Origin: Acrocarpospora catenulata | Lineage (GTDB): Bacteria > Actinomycetota > Actinomycetes > Streptosporangiales > Streptosporangiaceae | DNA: 64,000 nucleotides | Assembly (NCBI RefSeq): GCF_018476525.1 | Contig: NZ_JAHCST010000032.1 | Coordinates: 1-64,000, forward strand | Direction: 5' to 3' | Shown here: piece after piece, positions 1-7,913 of the stretch | Layout: the number at the start of each line of letters is the position of its first letter | Position numbering within the stretch: position 1 is the first letter of the stretch | Made by a program: the position numbers and the translations under genes | Notes under the pieces: model-generated | The model's database searches: none | The model's input: only the letters and a program-made list of their open reading frames with translations | Told to the model about the DNA's origin: nothing

Positions 1-137
1 CGGACGATGACCCGCATCCCCTTCGGCCAGCCGGTCAAATCGAGCAGTCCGGTCAGCTCCGCCACCCACGCCCCGTCCCGGACGCCTCCGTCGGCGTCGT
101 AGGCGACTTCCCACACCTCTGCCGGCACGGCCGATGT
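1..137 (-). pseudogene. IS1380-like transposase fragment
   Basis: Reading the minus strand from about position 137 to the window edge gives a fragment with EVWEVAYDADGGVRDGAWV and then GWPKGMRVIV. I recognise this as the central part of IS1380-family transposases. The frame stays open upstream to about 180, but the similarity I recognise stops near 137, where a GCTGTA repeat begins. The rest of the gene would lie to the left of the window. It is either a truncated copy or the end of a longer transposase, and the window cannot distinguish these. It fits the mobile-DNA character of the region. Confidence 0.6.
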
Positions 138-155
138 GAAGTGTTGTGCGGCCCT

Positions 156-179
156 GTTGCTGTACTTAGCTGCTGTACG
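156..179. repeat. GTTGCTGTA-N4-GCTGCTGTACG repeat, copy 1
   Basis: Positions 156-179 read GTTGCTGTA, four bases, then GCTGCTGTACG. The same motif with a different four-base spacer occurs at 2142-2165, directly after the integrase remnant. It contains two direct GCTGTA units one helical turn apart, as in integrase arm sites, but that role is inferred. Confidence 0.5.
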
Positions 180-338
180 GAAGTGATTGGCGGTGCCCGT
201 CAGGCGTCCAGCTGATACGACGTGAAGCGAGTGTGCTCCTGCTACTAGCAGGCGCCGAGAACGCAACTGCAATGCTCGTGACCCTCTACAGGCTACCTGC
301 CTGGTATCACACAGGGTGAAGATGATCCCAATCTACAC

Positions 339-410
339 CGAGTTCACCGCGCTACGCTCCGTCGCTATGCTGGACAACACGTTGTCACGGAGCGTAGCGC
401 GGTGAACTCG
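339..410. repeat. 24-bp perfect inverted repeat
   Basis: Positions 339-362 are exactly complementary to 387-410, separated by 24 bases. The transcript could form a very strong hairpin. No T-tract follows either arm, so a simple intrinsic terminator is not obvious. The stretch 138-768 has no gene I can support. This repeat and the GCTGTA motif are its only clear structures. Confidence 0.7.
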
Positions 411-768
411 ATGAAAGCCGATTCTGAACCAAATTGTGACAATATTGTAGCAATCGGCGACCGTTCGTAAGCCTGCCCAGACCAAGTGCATCAAGTGCTG
501 CCGTGATGCCTTGATCGGTTTTGCCAGCTGGAGTCGTCAGGGTCGGCGGCCTTGATCGCATGGCCACCCCCGCTCGCTGAACGTCGGGGACTCTGGCGGC
601 TACTCGCTAACATCGTCTATAGGCTGCCTGGCCACGTAACACCAGCTCAAGGGCTACCCGGCATGAGATCTTGGCGCAGTGGTGGACAACCTTTGAGCAA
701 GGAAGGTTTTCATTAGTTTCGTTTCGAGGTACAGTTCCACTAAGTACATGCCATGACGGAGGACTCGG

Positions 769-1275
769 ATGGGCAACACGTCGTTGGCCGCCGCGGACGC
801 TAGGACATTCCTACCGGAAGAGGATCCTCAGACCCAGGCTGCCATAGTTGATCTAGTCGCAGAGCTACGCAAGAGAGGGCGAACAGTCGCTGACTGTCCT
901 GCCCTCCTGACAGGTCCAGATGGTTCTCCACAGCTGCCTTTGCCACTGTCAGTTTATGAGGCTTTGCTGCAGGTGGCAGAAGCTCTATCGCTGGGCTTGG
1001 CCGTTACGGTCGCACCGCAGCACATGACCATGTCAACCTACGAGGCCGCTGAAATGCTGGGAGTTTCTCGACCTACTCTCGTCAAGCTTCTTGAGAGCGA
1101 TGAGATCCCCTACCAGCGCGCAACGGATCGCCCTGGGGCGCACCGGCGAGTGAAGCTGCAAGACGTCATGGCGTACAAAGAGAGGCGTCGTGTTGAGCGG
1201 CGCCGGCTCCTAGACGAGCTAACCGCAGAATCTATAGGTGCGGGCATGTACGACAAGCCCGCTAACGAATTCTGA
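769..1275 (+). CDS. HTH (excisionase-type) antitoxin-like protein
   Basis: A 168-residue protein whose C-terminal half (about residues 86-145) holds an excisionase-type helix-turn-helix: STYEAAEMLGVSRPTLVKLL, followed by GAHRRVKLQDVMAYKERRR. The first 80 residues are an unrecognised helical region. The ATG is preceded by GGAGG at a good distance. The stop lies 18 bases before a PIN-domain gene. In actinobacteria this HTH family commonly precedes PIN_3 toxins and acts as antitoxin and autorepressor. DNA binding is well supported; the antitoxin role is inferred from the partner gene. Confidence 0.75.
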   Translation: MGNTSLAAADARTFLPEEDPQTQAAIVDLVAELRKRGRTVADCPALLTGPDGSPQLPLPLSVYEALLQVAEALSLGLAVTVAPQHMTMSTYEAAEMLGVSRPTLVKLLESDEIPYQRATDRPGAHRRVKLQDVMAYKERRRVERRRLLDELTAESIGAGMYDKPANEF

Positions 1276-1293
1276 GAGGCTTATGCTGGTCTA

Positions 1294-1857
1294 GTGCCAT
1301 TCTCTGCCGTGCTGGACGCATGCGTGCTGTACCCGAATGCCCTGCGTGACACTCTTCTGCGAGTCGCAGAGGCAGGCGTCTACCAGCCCTTATGGAGCGA
1401 GCGGATACTGGCGGAAGTTCGGGGAGCCCTGATACGGAACGGGCTTCCCGAGCTGAGCGTAGACCGTACCTTGTCTTTTGTGCGGGCCGCGTTCCCCGAA
1501 GCCATGGTGGAAGGCTGGGAACCGTTAGAGGACTCGATGGGCAACCATGTCAAGGATCGGCATGTTCTCGCTGCCGCAGTTCGCGGGCACGCTGATGTGA
1601 TCGTTACCTCCAATCTCCGTGACTTCCCGAGCGCTGCTTGTGAGCCGTGGGATATCGATGTCCAGCACCCGGACACGTTTCTGTTGTATGAGCTGGAGCT
1701 AGCTCCGGCTGTCATCCTCGATGTGTTGCGGGAACAAGCTTCGTCGACTGGCAAGCCGCCTCATAGCTCGATGACCCTTGAAGACGTACTGGCCTCGCTA
1801 GAAAACTGCGGAGCCCCCGTTTTCGTCGCAGAGGTCCGCTCGTGGCTTCGCCGCTAG
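1294..1857 (+). CDS. PIN-domain ribonuclease, toxin-like
   Basis: A 187-residue PIN_3-type protein starting at GTG, directly downstream of the HTH gene. The N-terminus VLDACVLYPNALRDTLL carries the first metal-binding aspartate. Further acidic positions typical of the fold are in SERILAEVRGAL (glutamate), KDRHVLAAAVRGHADVIVT (aspartate) and NLRDFP. PIN domains are Mg-dependent RNases. With the adjacent HTH protein it forms a VapBC-like pair, here probably maintaining or defending the older element on the left. Its length and motifs are complete, so it could be functional. The target RNA is unknown. Confidence 0.8.
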   Translation: MPFSAVLDACVLYPNALRDTLLRVAEAGVYQPLWSERILAEVRGALIRNGLPELSVDRTLSFVRAAFPEAMVEGWEPLEDSMGNHVKDRHVLAAAVRGHADVIVTSNLRDFPSAACEPWDIDVQHPDTFLLYELELAPAVILDVLREQASSTGKPPHSSMTLEDVLASLENCGAPVFVAEVRSWLRR

Positions 1858-1869
1858 TGTAGAGGCTGG

Positions 1870-2139
1870 TCAAGCAGCTGTTTGGATCAGTACTTGCCGT
1901 CGAACTTCCGGCGCAGCTTCGCCAACGCCTGCGCCAAAGCTGACGTGCGAAGGGTTCACGTTCACGCGACGCGGAAGACCTGCGCGTCCCTGCTCGTCGC
2001 TCTCGATGTTCACCCACGGGTAGCTATGCAGATCCTTCGGCACAGCCAGATCTCGGTCACGATGAACATCTACAGCGAGGTCTCATCAGAGGAGACGCGG
2101 AAGGCGCTTCGGCGTCTCGGTGATCAGCTCGATTCGTAG
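1870..2139 (+). pseudogene. Tyrosine integrase, C-terminal remnant
   Basis: Only the C-terminal catalytic part of a phage/AICE-type tyrosine recombinase remains. RVHVHATRKTCASLLVALD corresponds to the box II H-x-x-R region, altered to ATRK. ILRHSQISVTMNIYS holds the box histidine and the nucleophilic tyrosine. The expected ~300 N-terminal residues are missing because the frame joins directly to the end of the PIN gene region. The stop is 74 bases from the tRNA-Ala copy at 2214, the usual position of an AICE integrase relative to its attachment site. It differs from the intact integrase at 14,300 and so marks a second, older element. Confidence 0.8.
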
Positions 2140-2141
2140 AC

Positions 2142-2165
2142 GTTGCTGTAAATCGCTGCTGTACG
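2142..2165. repeat. GTTGCTGTA-N4-GCTGCTGTACG repeat, copy 2
   Basis: The second copy of the motif at 156-179, starting three bases after the integrase-remnant stop and 49 bases before the tRNA-Ala copy. Its position between an integrase and its att site fits an integrase arm-binding site. This is inferred from placement only. Confidence 0.5.
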
Positions 2166-2213
2166 AGATCGAAAAGGCCACTTCCCGATCAAGGGAGGTG
2201 GCCTTTGACGTGG

Positions 2214-2260
2214 GGTGGAGCCTAGGAGATTCGAACTCCTGACATCCTGCTTGCAAAGCA
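2214..2260 (-). repeat. attL: 47-bp copy of tRNA-Ala 3' part
   Basis: Identical over 47 bases to 17,244-17,290. It covers the 3' acceptor, T-arm, variable loop and anticodon region of tRNA-Ala(TGC), read on the minus strand. Identity stops at 2261, so the 5' half of the tRNA is absent. This is the direct repeat expected from site-specific integration into a tRNA 3' end. It also faces the remnant integrase on its left, so it may be an att site shared by two tandem elements. Confidence 0.9.
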
Positions 2261-2406
2261 ACGATCACAGCTTGCCAGTACCAGGTTTTGCATACGCTGA
2301 GCTGCGAGAACGGGCCGCCAACATCCACACAAGTCCAGCGGTGTCTGCCCTCGTTGTCACCCAGTTCGTCACTCAGATGCTCGACCGCTGAGGAACAGCG
2401 CACGTC

Positions 2407-2571
2407 TTAACACCGTCGGGGCTCCGCCAGCGACGCCACTATGTCCGAAGGGTCCCCATGCAGTTGCCGAACGCGCTCGTGCTCGATCCCACCCGGACCC
2501 GCGTGGCAAAGGATGTCCACCACCCGAGAAGCGGAGTCGTACCCGAACGGGTGAGCGTAGACATAGCGCAC
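2407..2571 (-). pseudogene. Possible short gene remnant
   Basis: A 54-codon minus-strand frame with GC-rich third positions reads VRYVYAHPFGYDSASRVVD and continues to PSDIVASLAEPRRC. It starts at a GTG directly after an in-frame TAG and has no convincing ribosome-binding site. I do not recognise a family. It lies between the left att and the IS, where broken genes are common, so a truncated gene is more likely than a functional one. The rest of 2261-2631 shows no supported gene. Confidence 0.25.
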
Positions 2572-2631
2572 CTAACTGGCCAAACGAACGGACATGACCA
2601 ATCACAAGGCGCACTCTTCACGGAGCCTTTT

Positions 2632-3405
2632 TCATCCTTGGGCGACTCGATGGTTTTGAAGGACGGCGATGGCCTTGACCAGGTGGCCGGCCTTGCTGGG
2701 GCTGCAGCGGAGTTTCCGGAGGATGCGCCAGCTTTTGAGCTGGGCGTTCGCACGCTCGCCCGGCCCGCGGAGCTTGGCGTGCGCTCGGTTGGCCCGCTTC
2801 TGTGAGTCGGGCTTGTTCTTGCCCTTGTACGGGGTGATCACCATCTCGGCTTCCGCCCCCTGATAGCCCTTGTCGGCCAGGGTGATGATCCCGGCCTTGT
2901 CCAGGGCGCGCAGGATGCCCCAGATACGGGCGGCGGTCAGGTCGTGCGTGCTGCCCGGCAGCGCCCCGGAGGTCCATATGACGGTGCCGTCCGGACCGGC
3001 GATGACCTGGATGTTCATGCCGTGAACCCGGTGCTTGGCAGAGTAGTACGGGCGGTCGGCCTTCACTCGGTCGGTGCGGATGAGGGTGCCGTCCAGCACC
3101 AGATGGTGCAGCCCGTCCCGCTTGGCCTTGCGTAAGGCCGCCGCGAGCTTGGGCGAGCGCGCCGACAGCAGCGCGACGGTCTCCTCCACATACCGCCACG
3201 CGGTGGCCGCCGATACCCCGAAACCGGTCCCGAGCTCGGTGAAGGTCTCGCCTTTGCGCAGGTGGACCAGGACCAGAAGGGCCTGTTGCCCAGGGTTGAG
3301 CCGCCGCCAGACCGACCCGATCGCCTTGCGCCGCCTGCGGATCAGCCCGGCCACGTAGTTGAGCGTTGAACGCGACAAATCGACGGCAGCACGATAGAAC
3401 AGCAC
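2632..3405 (-). CDS. IS5-family transposase (DDE_Tnp_4)
   Basis: A 257-residue transposase starting at GTG. An N-terminal helix-turn-helix (about residues 45-75, FGVSAATAWRYVEETVALLS) precedes the DDE domain. DDE landmarks are LHHLVLDGTLI (first D), PGSTHDLTAAR plus TLADKGYQGAE (second D region) and GERANAQLKSWRILRK (final E). This matches IS5-like IS elements with a DDE_Tnp_4 nuclease. It sits just inside the left att and appears full length. I could not identify unambiguous terminal inverted repeats or a target duplication, so the exact IS ends are not given. Upstream lies a 10-bp hairpin (3409-3462). Confidence 0.85.
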   Translation of the reverse strand: MLFYRAAVDLSRSTLNYVAGLIRRRRKAIGSVWRRLNPGQQALLVLVHLRKGETFTELGTGFGVSAATAWRYVEETVALLSARSPKLAAALRKAKRDGLHHLVLDGTLIRTDRVKADRPYYSAKHRVHGMNIQVIAGPDGTVIWTSGALPGSTHDLTAARIWGILRALDKAGIITLADKGYQGAEAEMVITPYKGKNKPDSQKRANRAHAKLRGPGERANAQLKSWRILRKLRCSPSKAGHLVKAIAVLQNHRVAQG

Positions 3406-3408
3406 CGG

Positions 3409-3462
3409 AGCTCCTGGTTGTGACGGTTCTGATTGTGGTGATCAACCCGTCTACCAGGAGCT
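3409..3462. repeat. Inverted repeat upstream of IS5 transposase
   Basis: AGCTCCTGGT at 3409-3418 is exactly repeated in inverse at 3453-3462. It lies immediately upstream of the transposase start and may be part of the IS end or control its expression. The function is not established from sequence. Confidence 0.5.
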
Positions 3463-3592
3463 TTCTACGTCGTCAGGCGAACACCGAGTTCGCGATCATG
3501 CTGTGATCAGCAGGCCGTCTTATATGGATGAAAAACGTTCACGGACTGGTGGAGTTCTCATGCTCGTACGGTGCCACGTCTTCAGTTGAAGA

Positions 3593-4408
3593 TCAGGCGT
3601 TGTCGTCTGCGGTCAACTCACCCATGTCAGCATTGGCATCTCCAGTCAAAACCAACTGGATCCGCGCTTCTGGTGGTCCCGTGACCTCCTCGGAAGATGA
3701 AGAAGGGCCCGGGGTAAGCATGATCGCGGTGACTTGTGCTATCGAAGCGATGATGCTCAGAACAGCAGCGAACATACTCCATACGGGTTCCTGGACCTTC
3801 AGTCGTTCATACAGACCTGGTCTCATCGCCAAGGCTCCCGCCGTCCTTTCCAGGACGTCAACCAGGGCCTGCGTACCACGGATCTGGATGTCTTGGACCG
3901 CCTGTTCGATCTCCCTCAAGCGAGTGAGTAGGAAGGTCTTGAGGTCATCTGGAATATCGCTTTGCAGAACGTAATCGATGAGTTCCCGGGTCTTTTCGAC
4001 GATCTCTTTCAGGCCATCATCGGAGATGACGCTCTCTGCTCTTCGACGATGTAGATAGTCGCTGCATGCCTCCAGGGCGAAGAGTGCAGTCGAGTCATAC
4101 TTGGCAAAGACGTTGCCAAGTGCCGCGTTCGGTGATGCGAGAGACTCCTCTAGCGCAGCCTCTACGTCGGGCAAATGCCGTAACAACATGTCAGGATCAA
4201 CGTCTTCGAGGGCATCAACTTCTGCACGGATCTGCCCAGGCAGGCTAACGAGCAAGCCGAAGCGACGGACGAATTCGGGTAGGTCGTCCGCGCGGATCCC
4301 CAACACCTTCGCCCAGGCGTGACGAACAGGGGTGTTGGGGCCAATCTCCCGAAGATCGGAAAGCATGGCCTGTAGCCGCCCAGCAGGATTGTCCAGATAG
4401 CGAGACAT
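3593..4408 (-). CDS. Hypothetical helical protein with C-terminal membrane segment
   Basis: A 271-residue protein I do not recognise. Residues 1-200 are rich in charged, probably helical segments, for example DGLKEIVEKTRELIDYVL and LKTFLLTRLREIEQAVQDI. One hydrophobic stretch, near SMFAAVLSIIASIAQVTAIM at about residues 212-235, is the only likely membrane span. The last 35 residues are acidic and loosely ordered. It is divergent from another membrane-anchored cargo gene (4857) across a 450-bp gap with a DUF397 scrap. The arrangement of a soluble helical domain anchored in the membrane occurs in some anti-phage effectors, but nothing here proves that. Confidence 0.6.
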   Translation of the reverse strand: MSRYLDNPAGRLQAMLSDLREIGPNTPVRHAWAKVLGIRADDLPEFVRRFGLLVSLPGQIRAEVDALEDVDPDMLLRHLPDVEAALEESLASPNAALGNVFAKYDSTALFALEACSDYLHRRRAESVISDDGLKEIVEKTRELIDYVLQSDIPDDLKTFLLTRLREIEQAVQDIQIRGTQALVDVLERTAGALAMRPGLYERLKVQEPVWSMFAAVLSIIASIAQVTAIMLTPGPSSSSEEVTGPPEARIQLVLTGDANADMGELTADDNA

Positions 4409-4562
4409 GAGCCAAAGCCTAGGCTATGCACCTACTCTCAGGCTGCCCCCGCTGCAAAGCTGGGCGCGGAAGCACCTGGCGGCAGTGGGATGGCGAGTGA
4501 TGGGGACCGACAGGATCCAGGGCAGTCCACAGTCAAAGCAACACCAACCGCCTCGTCGTCCG

Positions 4563-4713
4563 TGCCGGGTACAACCCCGCCGGGCAGAGCAACCAGGTTC
4601 ATCTCTGGGACGCCAACATGCCCCGAGTCATAGTCACGTCACCCGAGACGACTGGGAAGCGTTCGTCAAGGGCTGTGAAGGGCGGAGAACTCGACCCGCA
4701 TGTAGAGGCATGA
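4563..4713 (+). pseudogene. DUF397-like gene remnant, frameshifted
   Basis: One frame reads TRDDWEAFVKG and the next reads AVKGGELDPHVEA before a stop. Together they resemble the C-terminal end of DUF397 proteins (x-W-x-A-F-x-x-G-V-x-x-G-E-F/L-D), split by a frameshift. No start or N-terminal DUF397 signature is visible. DUF397 genes normally accompany XRE regulators, and none is present here. The rest of 4409-4856 shows no gene. Confidence 0.4.
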
Positions 4714-4856
4714 TCGGCTTTCCCTTGCTCTCTCGATCCCATCAGGGCTTTTGCCCGTTTCCAGGGACTCTCCAACACCTGCCTTCTGGATGATCATGAA
4801 CGTCTTGAGATCAAGATCCGCCATAGCAGCTAACGGTTAGCACACCTGCCCGATGA

Positions 4857-5810
4857 ATGTGCCTCAAGGCCAGCCTTCCTAGTACATACTCTGACTTTGT
4901 GAACTGGAACCTCGTTCTCGACTATGTTCGAGTCCTGATTTGGCCCATCGTGGCCATGGGCTTAGCAGTCGTGTTCCGTCAACCGCTTCGCGGCCTGGTG
5001 GGACGCATAAGAAAAGCAGGAGCCGCAGGCGTGGAAGTTGAGTTCGATCAAGCAGAGGAAGTTCTCCGCCGAGCCGACGAGGCCCTTGAGGCTAGCCAAC
5101 AACCAGCCGTTACTTCCTCCGAGGACGACGACAAAGATATCATCGACACAGAACAAGCGGACACGCCGGAAGAAGAGTTCGATGACTCTTGGCCTGAGCC
5201 CGCTCTTACAACTTTGGTGAATACACAGCTAGCTGAAACCGCAAGACGGAAGGCAATCAACGAAGTTCTCGTGGAAGGCATTCGACTTGGGTGGGAATAC
5301 GCAAAATTCGGTGAAGCCGAGCCGCCGCGATTTGAATTGACTTGGAGCCTTTCCGGACACCCGCAAATTAAGAACTTAACCGGTGATGTAGCGGCACGAG
5401 TGTTGGCCGCTCGTGATTACACGAATCATATCCAGAACGCCATAATGCGCAATGTCGACAAGGCGGAAACTAGACTATCTGAGTCGCGTTGGCGGGGGGT
5501 CGATTTTGAATACAAAATCGACAATAGGTCCATTTTGGTTATCGTGAATCCAGTGATCGACAATGCCGATATACTGCATCAAGCTCACGACATCTATTCA
5601 CTGGCCAAAACTTCGTCCCGGGGGCAATTGATGGGGATGATATTTATATGTAGAAGTCGTCCACCTCAGAGGATGGATAAGATCTTTAAGCTCTTATGGC
5701 CAGGAGACGAGGTCAAATACATCAGGCGGGTTCGCTGGGTAGACAGAAGTGACGATGACGAATTGCTTACCGCCTTTTTTCAGCTGGATGATGAGATTCC
5801 GCCATTTTAA
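4857..5810 (+). CDS. Membrane-anchored protein of unknown function
   Basis: 317 residues. A single N-terminal membrane span (about 24-45, VLIWPIVAMGLAVVFRQPL) is followed by a coiled, acidic linker rich in D/E (about 60-110). A C-terminal cytoplasmic domain (about 125-317) contains FEYKIDNRSILVIVNPVID and IFICRSRPP. The start could be a later ATG/GTG. Base composition from about 5280 to 5720 is clearly lower in GC than the core genes, with many A/T third positions, which suggests recent transfer. It is divergent from the 3593-4408 gene. The domain has the beta-strand texture of nuclease-like or signalling folds, but I cannot assign a family. Confidence 0.65.
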   Translation: MCLKASLPSTYSDFVNWNLVLDYVRVLIWPIVAMGLAVVFRQPLRGLVGRIRKAGAAGVEVEFDQAEEVLRRADEALEASQQPAVTSSEDDDKDIIDTEQADTPEEEFDDSWPEPALTTLVNTQLAETARRKAINEVLVEGIRLGWEYAKFGEAEPPRFELTWSLSGHPQIKNLTGDVAARVLAARDYTNHIQNAIMRNVDKAETRLSESRWRGVDFEYKIDNRSILVIVNPVIDNADILHQAHDIYSLAKTSSRGQLMGMIFICRSRPPQRMDKIFKLLWPGDEVKYIRRVRWVDRSDDDELLTAFFQLDDEIPPF

Positions 5811-6000
5811 TGCGGTGTGGATATTTTATTGGGGCGCGGCGACACGAGGTTGGACAGGGCAACGCTCGGCCACCGCGCCGTCCCTCCGCTGTTCGACAGG
5901 CCCCGCGCTTGAGAGTGGGCCTGGACGCCGGTGCTCGATCACGGGAGAGGCGACCGTGAGGGCATCGGCGTTCGCGGAGGGAGTTCATGGGGCTGAAGGT

Positions 6001-7263
6001 CTAGGTGCCGACTTCGATGTGGTGGCCGTGTTCGTCGTTGTCGGTCCAGTCGTTCGTTCCGGTTTCCGGGGCGTTGGGGACAAGTGTCAGTTGCGGCTTA
6101 CGGCGGCTGGACTTGCGCACGTGGCTGGGGGGCGGGCCGAGCATCTCCAAGGATGTTCCTTCGGGGGGCCAGTTGTCGAAGGTGGCGGCTCTGGTGTGCG
6201 TAGCGGAGTAGGCGTAGCCCCGGACGCGTAGCAGGCACAGTACGTCCCAGGCTGTTCGTTTGGATATGCCGTGTTCTTTCATGAGTTCCGGGATGGTGGC
6301 CACGCGGGCGTGGGGGGCGATCTGGCCGCGTCGGATCTTTCTGATCAGTACGGCGGCGATGTGGACGACCTGTTCTCGCACCGGTGGGCGTACGGGGTCG
6401 GGCGGTGGGCCGGGGGCGCCGACGACGTAGCCGTGGCCCGGGACCCTGCGGATCAGGCCGCGCTCCCTCAATGCGTGGTGGATCTGCATCGCCGTCCAGG
6501 GCGAGACGCCGTAGGTGTCCATGAGAGTGTGGGCGGTAGGGATCGGGGTTCCTTCGGGGAGCTCACCGCTGACGATCTGGCTCACCAGGATTTCTGTGAT
6601 CTGCTCGCGGTGTGCGGCCTGCTCGCTTTGGCGGGGCCTTCTCTGCTTGGCGGGAGGGGCCGGGTAGGTGTCAGGAGGTAGTTCGATGAGCCCGGCCTTC
6701 ACGTAGAGGTCGAGTCGGTCGCCTACGCGCTGGCACATCAACTCGGTCCAGGTCCGCGCCTGACCGGCTGCGTTGTCGTCGTCTTCGGGTGGCGGGGCCA
6801 GTTCACCCCAGACGATGCGCCGGCCTTCGTAGCCGTAGTCGTGTCCCCATTCGGAGGCGATGTGGTCCACCATGTGCAGCCCGAATCCGCTCTCCCGCTG
6901 CTCGGGGTCGGGGACCAGGTACGGGACGCTGCGTGCCGAGCCCTGGTCGGTCACCTGGATGTTGATGAACCCGTCCACGACGGTGACCTGGAGCGTCATC
7001 GTCCCGTCCGGGTCGCGGCCGGAGTCGGAGTGGCGGGCGGCGTTGGAGACCAGTTCGGTGACAAGGATCATCGCGTCGTCGAGGCGGTCGTCTGCCCAGC
7101 CGGTGAGCAGGCTGTGGACGAACGTGCGGGCGGTGGAGGGCGCGCTGAGGATTCCGGGAAGTTTGATGGTGCCCAGCATCCTGCTTGTCGAGGGCAAGGT
7201 CAGTAGTGGCTGCTTGGTGACCCGCGCTTCGGCGGGCCGGGTCTGATGGGGGGTGTTCGGCAT
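6001..7263 (-). CDS. Fusion: HATPase (RsbW-like) domain plus two GntR-type winged helices
   Basis: 420 residues with an unusual domain order. Residues about 35-155 form an HATPase_c_2 anti-sigma-type kinase domain: DDAMILVTELVSNAARHSDS is the N box, VTDQGS the G1 region, and ESGFGLHMVDHIASEWG the G2 region. Residues about 215-285 are a GntR-like winged helix (REQITEILVSQIVSGELPEG, GVSPWTAMQIHHALRERGLI). Residues about 295-365 form a second, weaker one (HGISKRTAWDVLCLLRVRGY). It lies in the cargo side of the AICE, same strand as the KorSA/HAD pair. A plausible role is regulation coupled to ATP or to a sigma-factor antagonist. This is inference; the domains themselves are clear. Confidence 0.8.
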   Translation of the reverse strand: MPNTPHQTRPAEARVTKQPLLTLPSTSRMLGTIKLPGILSAPSTARTFVHSLLTGWADDRLDDAMILVTELVSNAARHSDSGRDPDGTMTLQVTVVDGFINIQVTDQGSARSVPYLVPDPEQRESGFGLHMVDHIASEWGHDYGYEGRRIVWGELAPPPEDDDNAAGQARTWTELMCQRVGDRLDLYVKAGLIELPPDTYPAPPAKQRRPRQSEQAAHREQITEILVSQIVSGELPEGTPIPTAHTLMDTYGVSPWTAMQIHHALRERGLIRRVPGHGYVVGAPGPPPDPVRPPVREQVVHIAAVLIRKIRRGQIAPHARVATIPELMKEHGISKRTAWDVLCLLRVRGYAYSATHTRAATFDNWPPEGTSLEMLGPPPSHVRKSSRRKPQLTLVPNAPETGTNDWTDNDEHGHHIEVGT

Positions 7264-7913
7264 GTTCTGCTTCCTGACTATCGGCGTTGGTCGGATCTTG
7301 GTTTCGAACCTTGGATTCGTGCTGATCAGGTGCGCGCGGGATGGGAGTCCCGGTGCGCGCCAGCACGGTTGAGCCCTGATCGCCTCGTACGCCGTCGTCC
7401 CACCCCGGAGGGGCAGCGGGCCGGGGACGGAGGGGCAAGCCCGGCCTTGCGTGTACCTGTGCCCGGTGCCCTTCCTCGCGCGCTGGTTGTCCTGCCTGCA
7501 CGGGCTGGGCTTGAGCCGGAGGAGTCGGTCTGCTGGGCTTGCCTGGGGCGACGGTGGGCGAGGCGATCAGCCCCAGCCACCCACTACGGTCCGCGCGCTT
7601 TGCAGGGGCGATCACCTCGGTGCCGGAATCCCCCGCCGGAGGCGAAGAAGAGAACCTCAGCTGTCTGCCGGGCGGCACTGTCGGCTCCTCGTCGAGCTGT
7701 GCTCAGGGCTGGCGGACGCCGTGGTGCTTGCTTTGTTGTGGTCGGGCTGTCGTTCTGGTTGGGCGCGGTGTGCGGCGGCGCGGCCGGGACCGGCCCGAAG
7801 AGGCCGCACGCCCGGCCGCGTCCGGCCGTGCCGCGCCGCCGTCGCCCGCCAGGGCGGCGGCTTGAACCCGTAAAGGAGGTTGTAACCACGCCCAGGGGCG
7901 TAGTTCGGTGCGG
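7264..7913. other. 650-bp stretch without a supported gene
   Basis: Very GC-rich DNA between the HATPase-GntR fusion and the HAD gene, both on the minus strand. Open frames occur on both strands, but their translations are low-complexity R/P/A-rich strings without family resemblance. A perfect AAAGGAGGT is present near 7873 on the plus strand without a sensible start codon after it. It may hold the promoter of the 6001-7263 gene and decayed sequence. Confidence 0.5.

Noticed and set aside
2597-3480. Exact ends of the IS5-family element
   Set aside because: Compared the flanks for terminal inverted repeats and a short target duplication; candidate AGGAGC-type matches are in the wrong orientation, so no ends are claimed.
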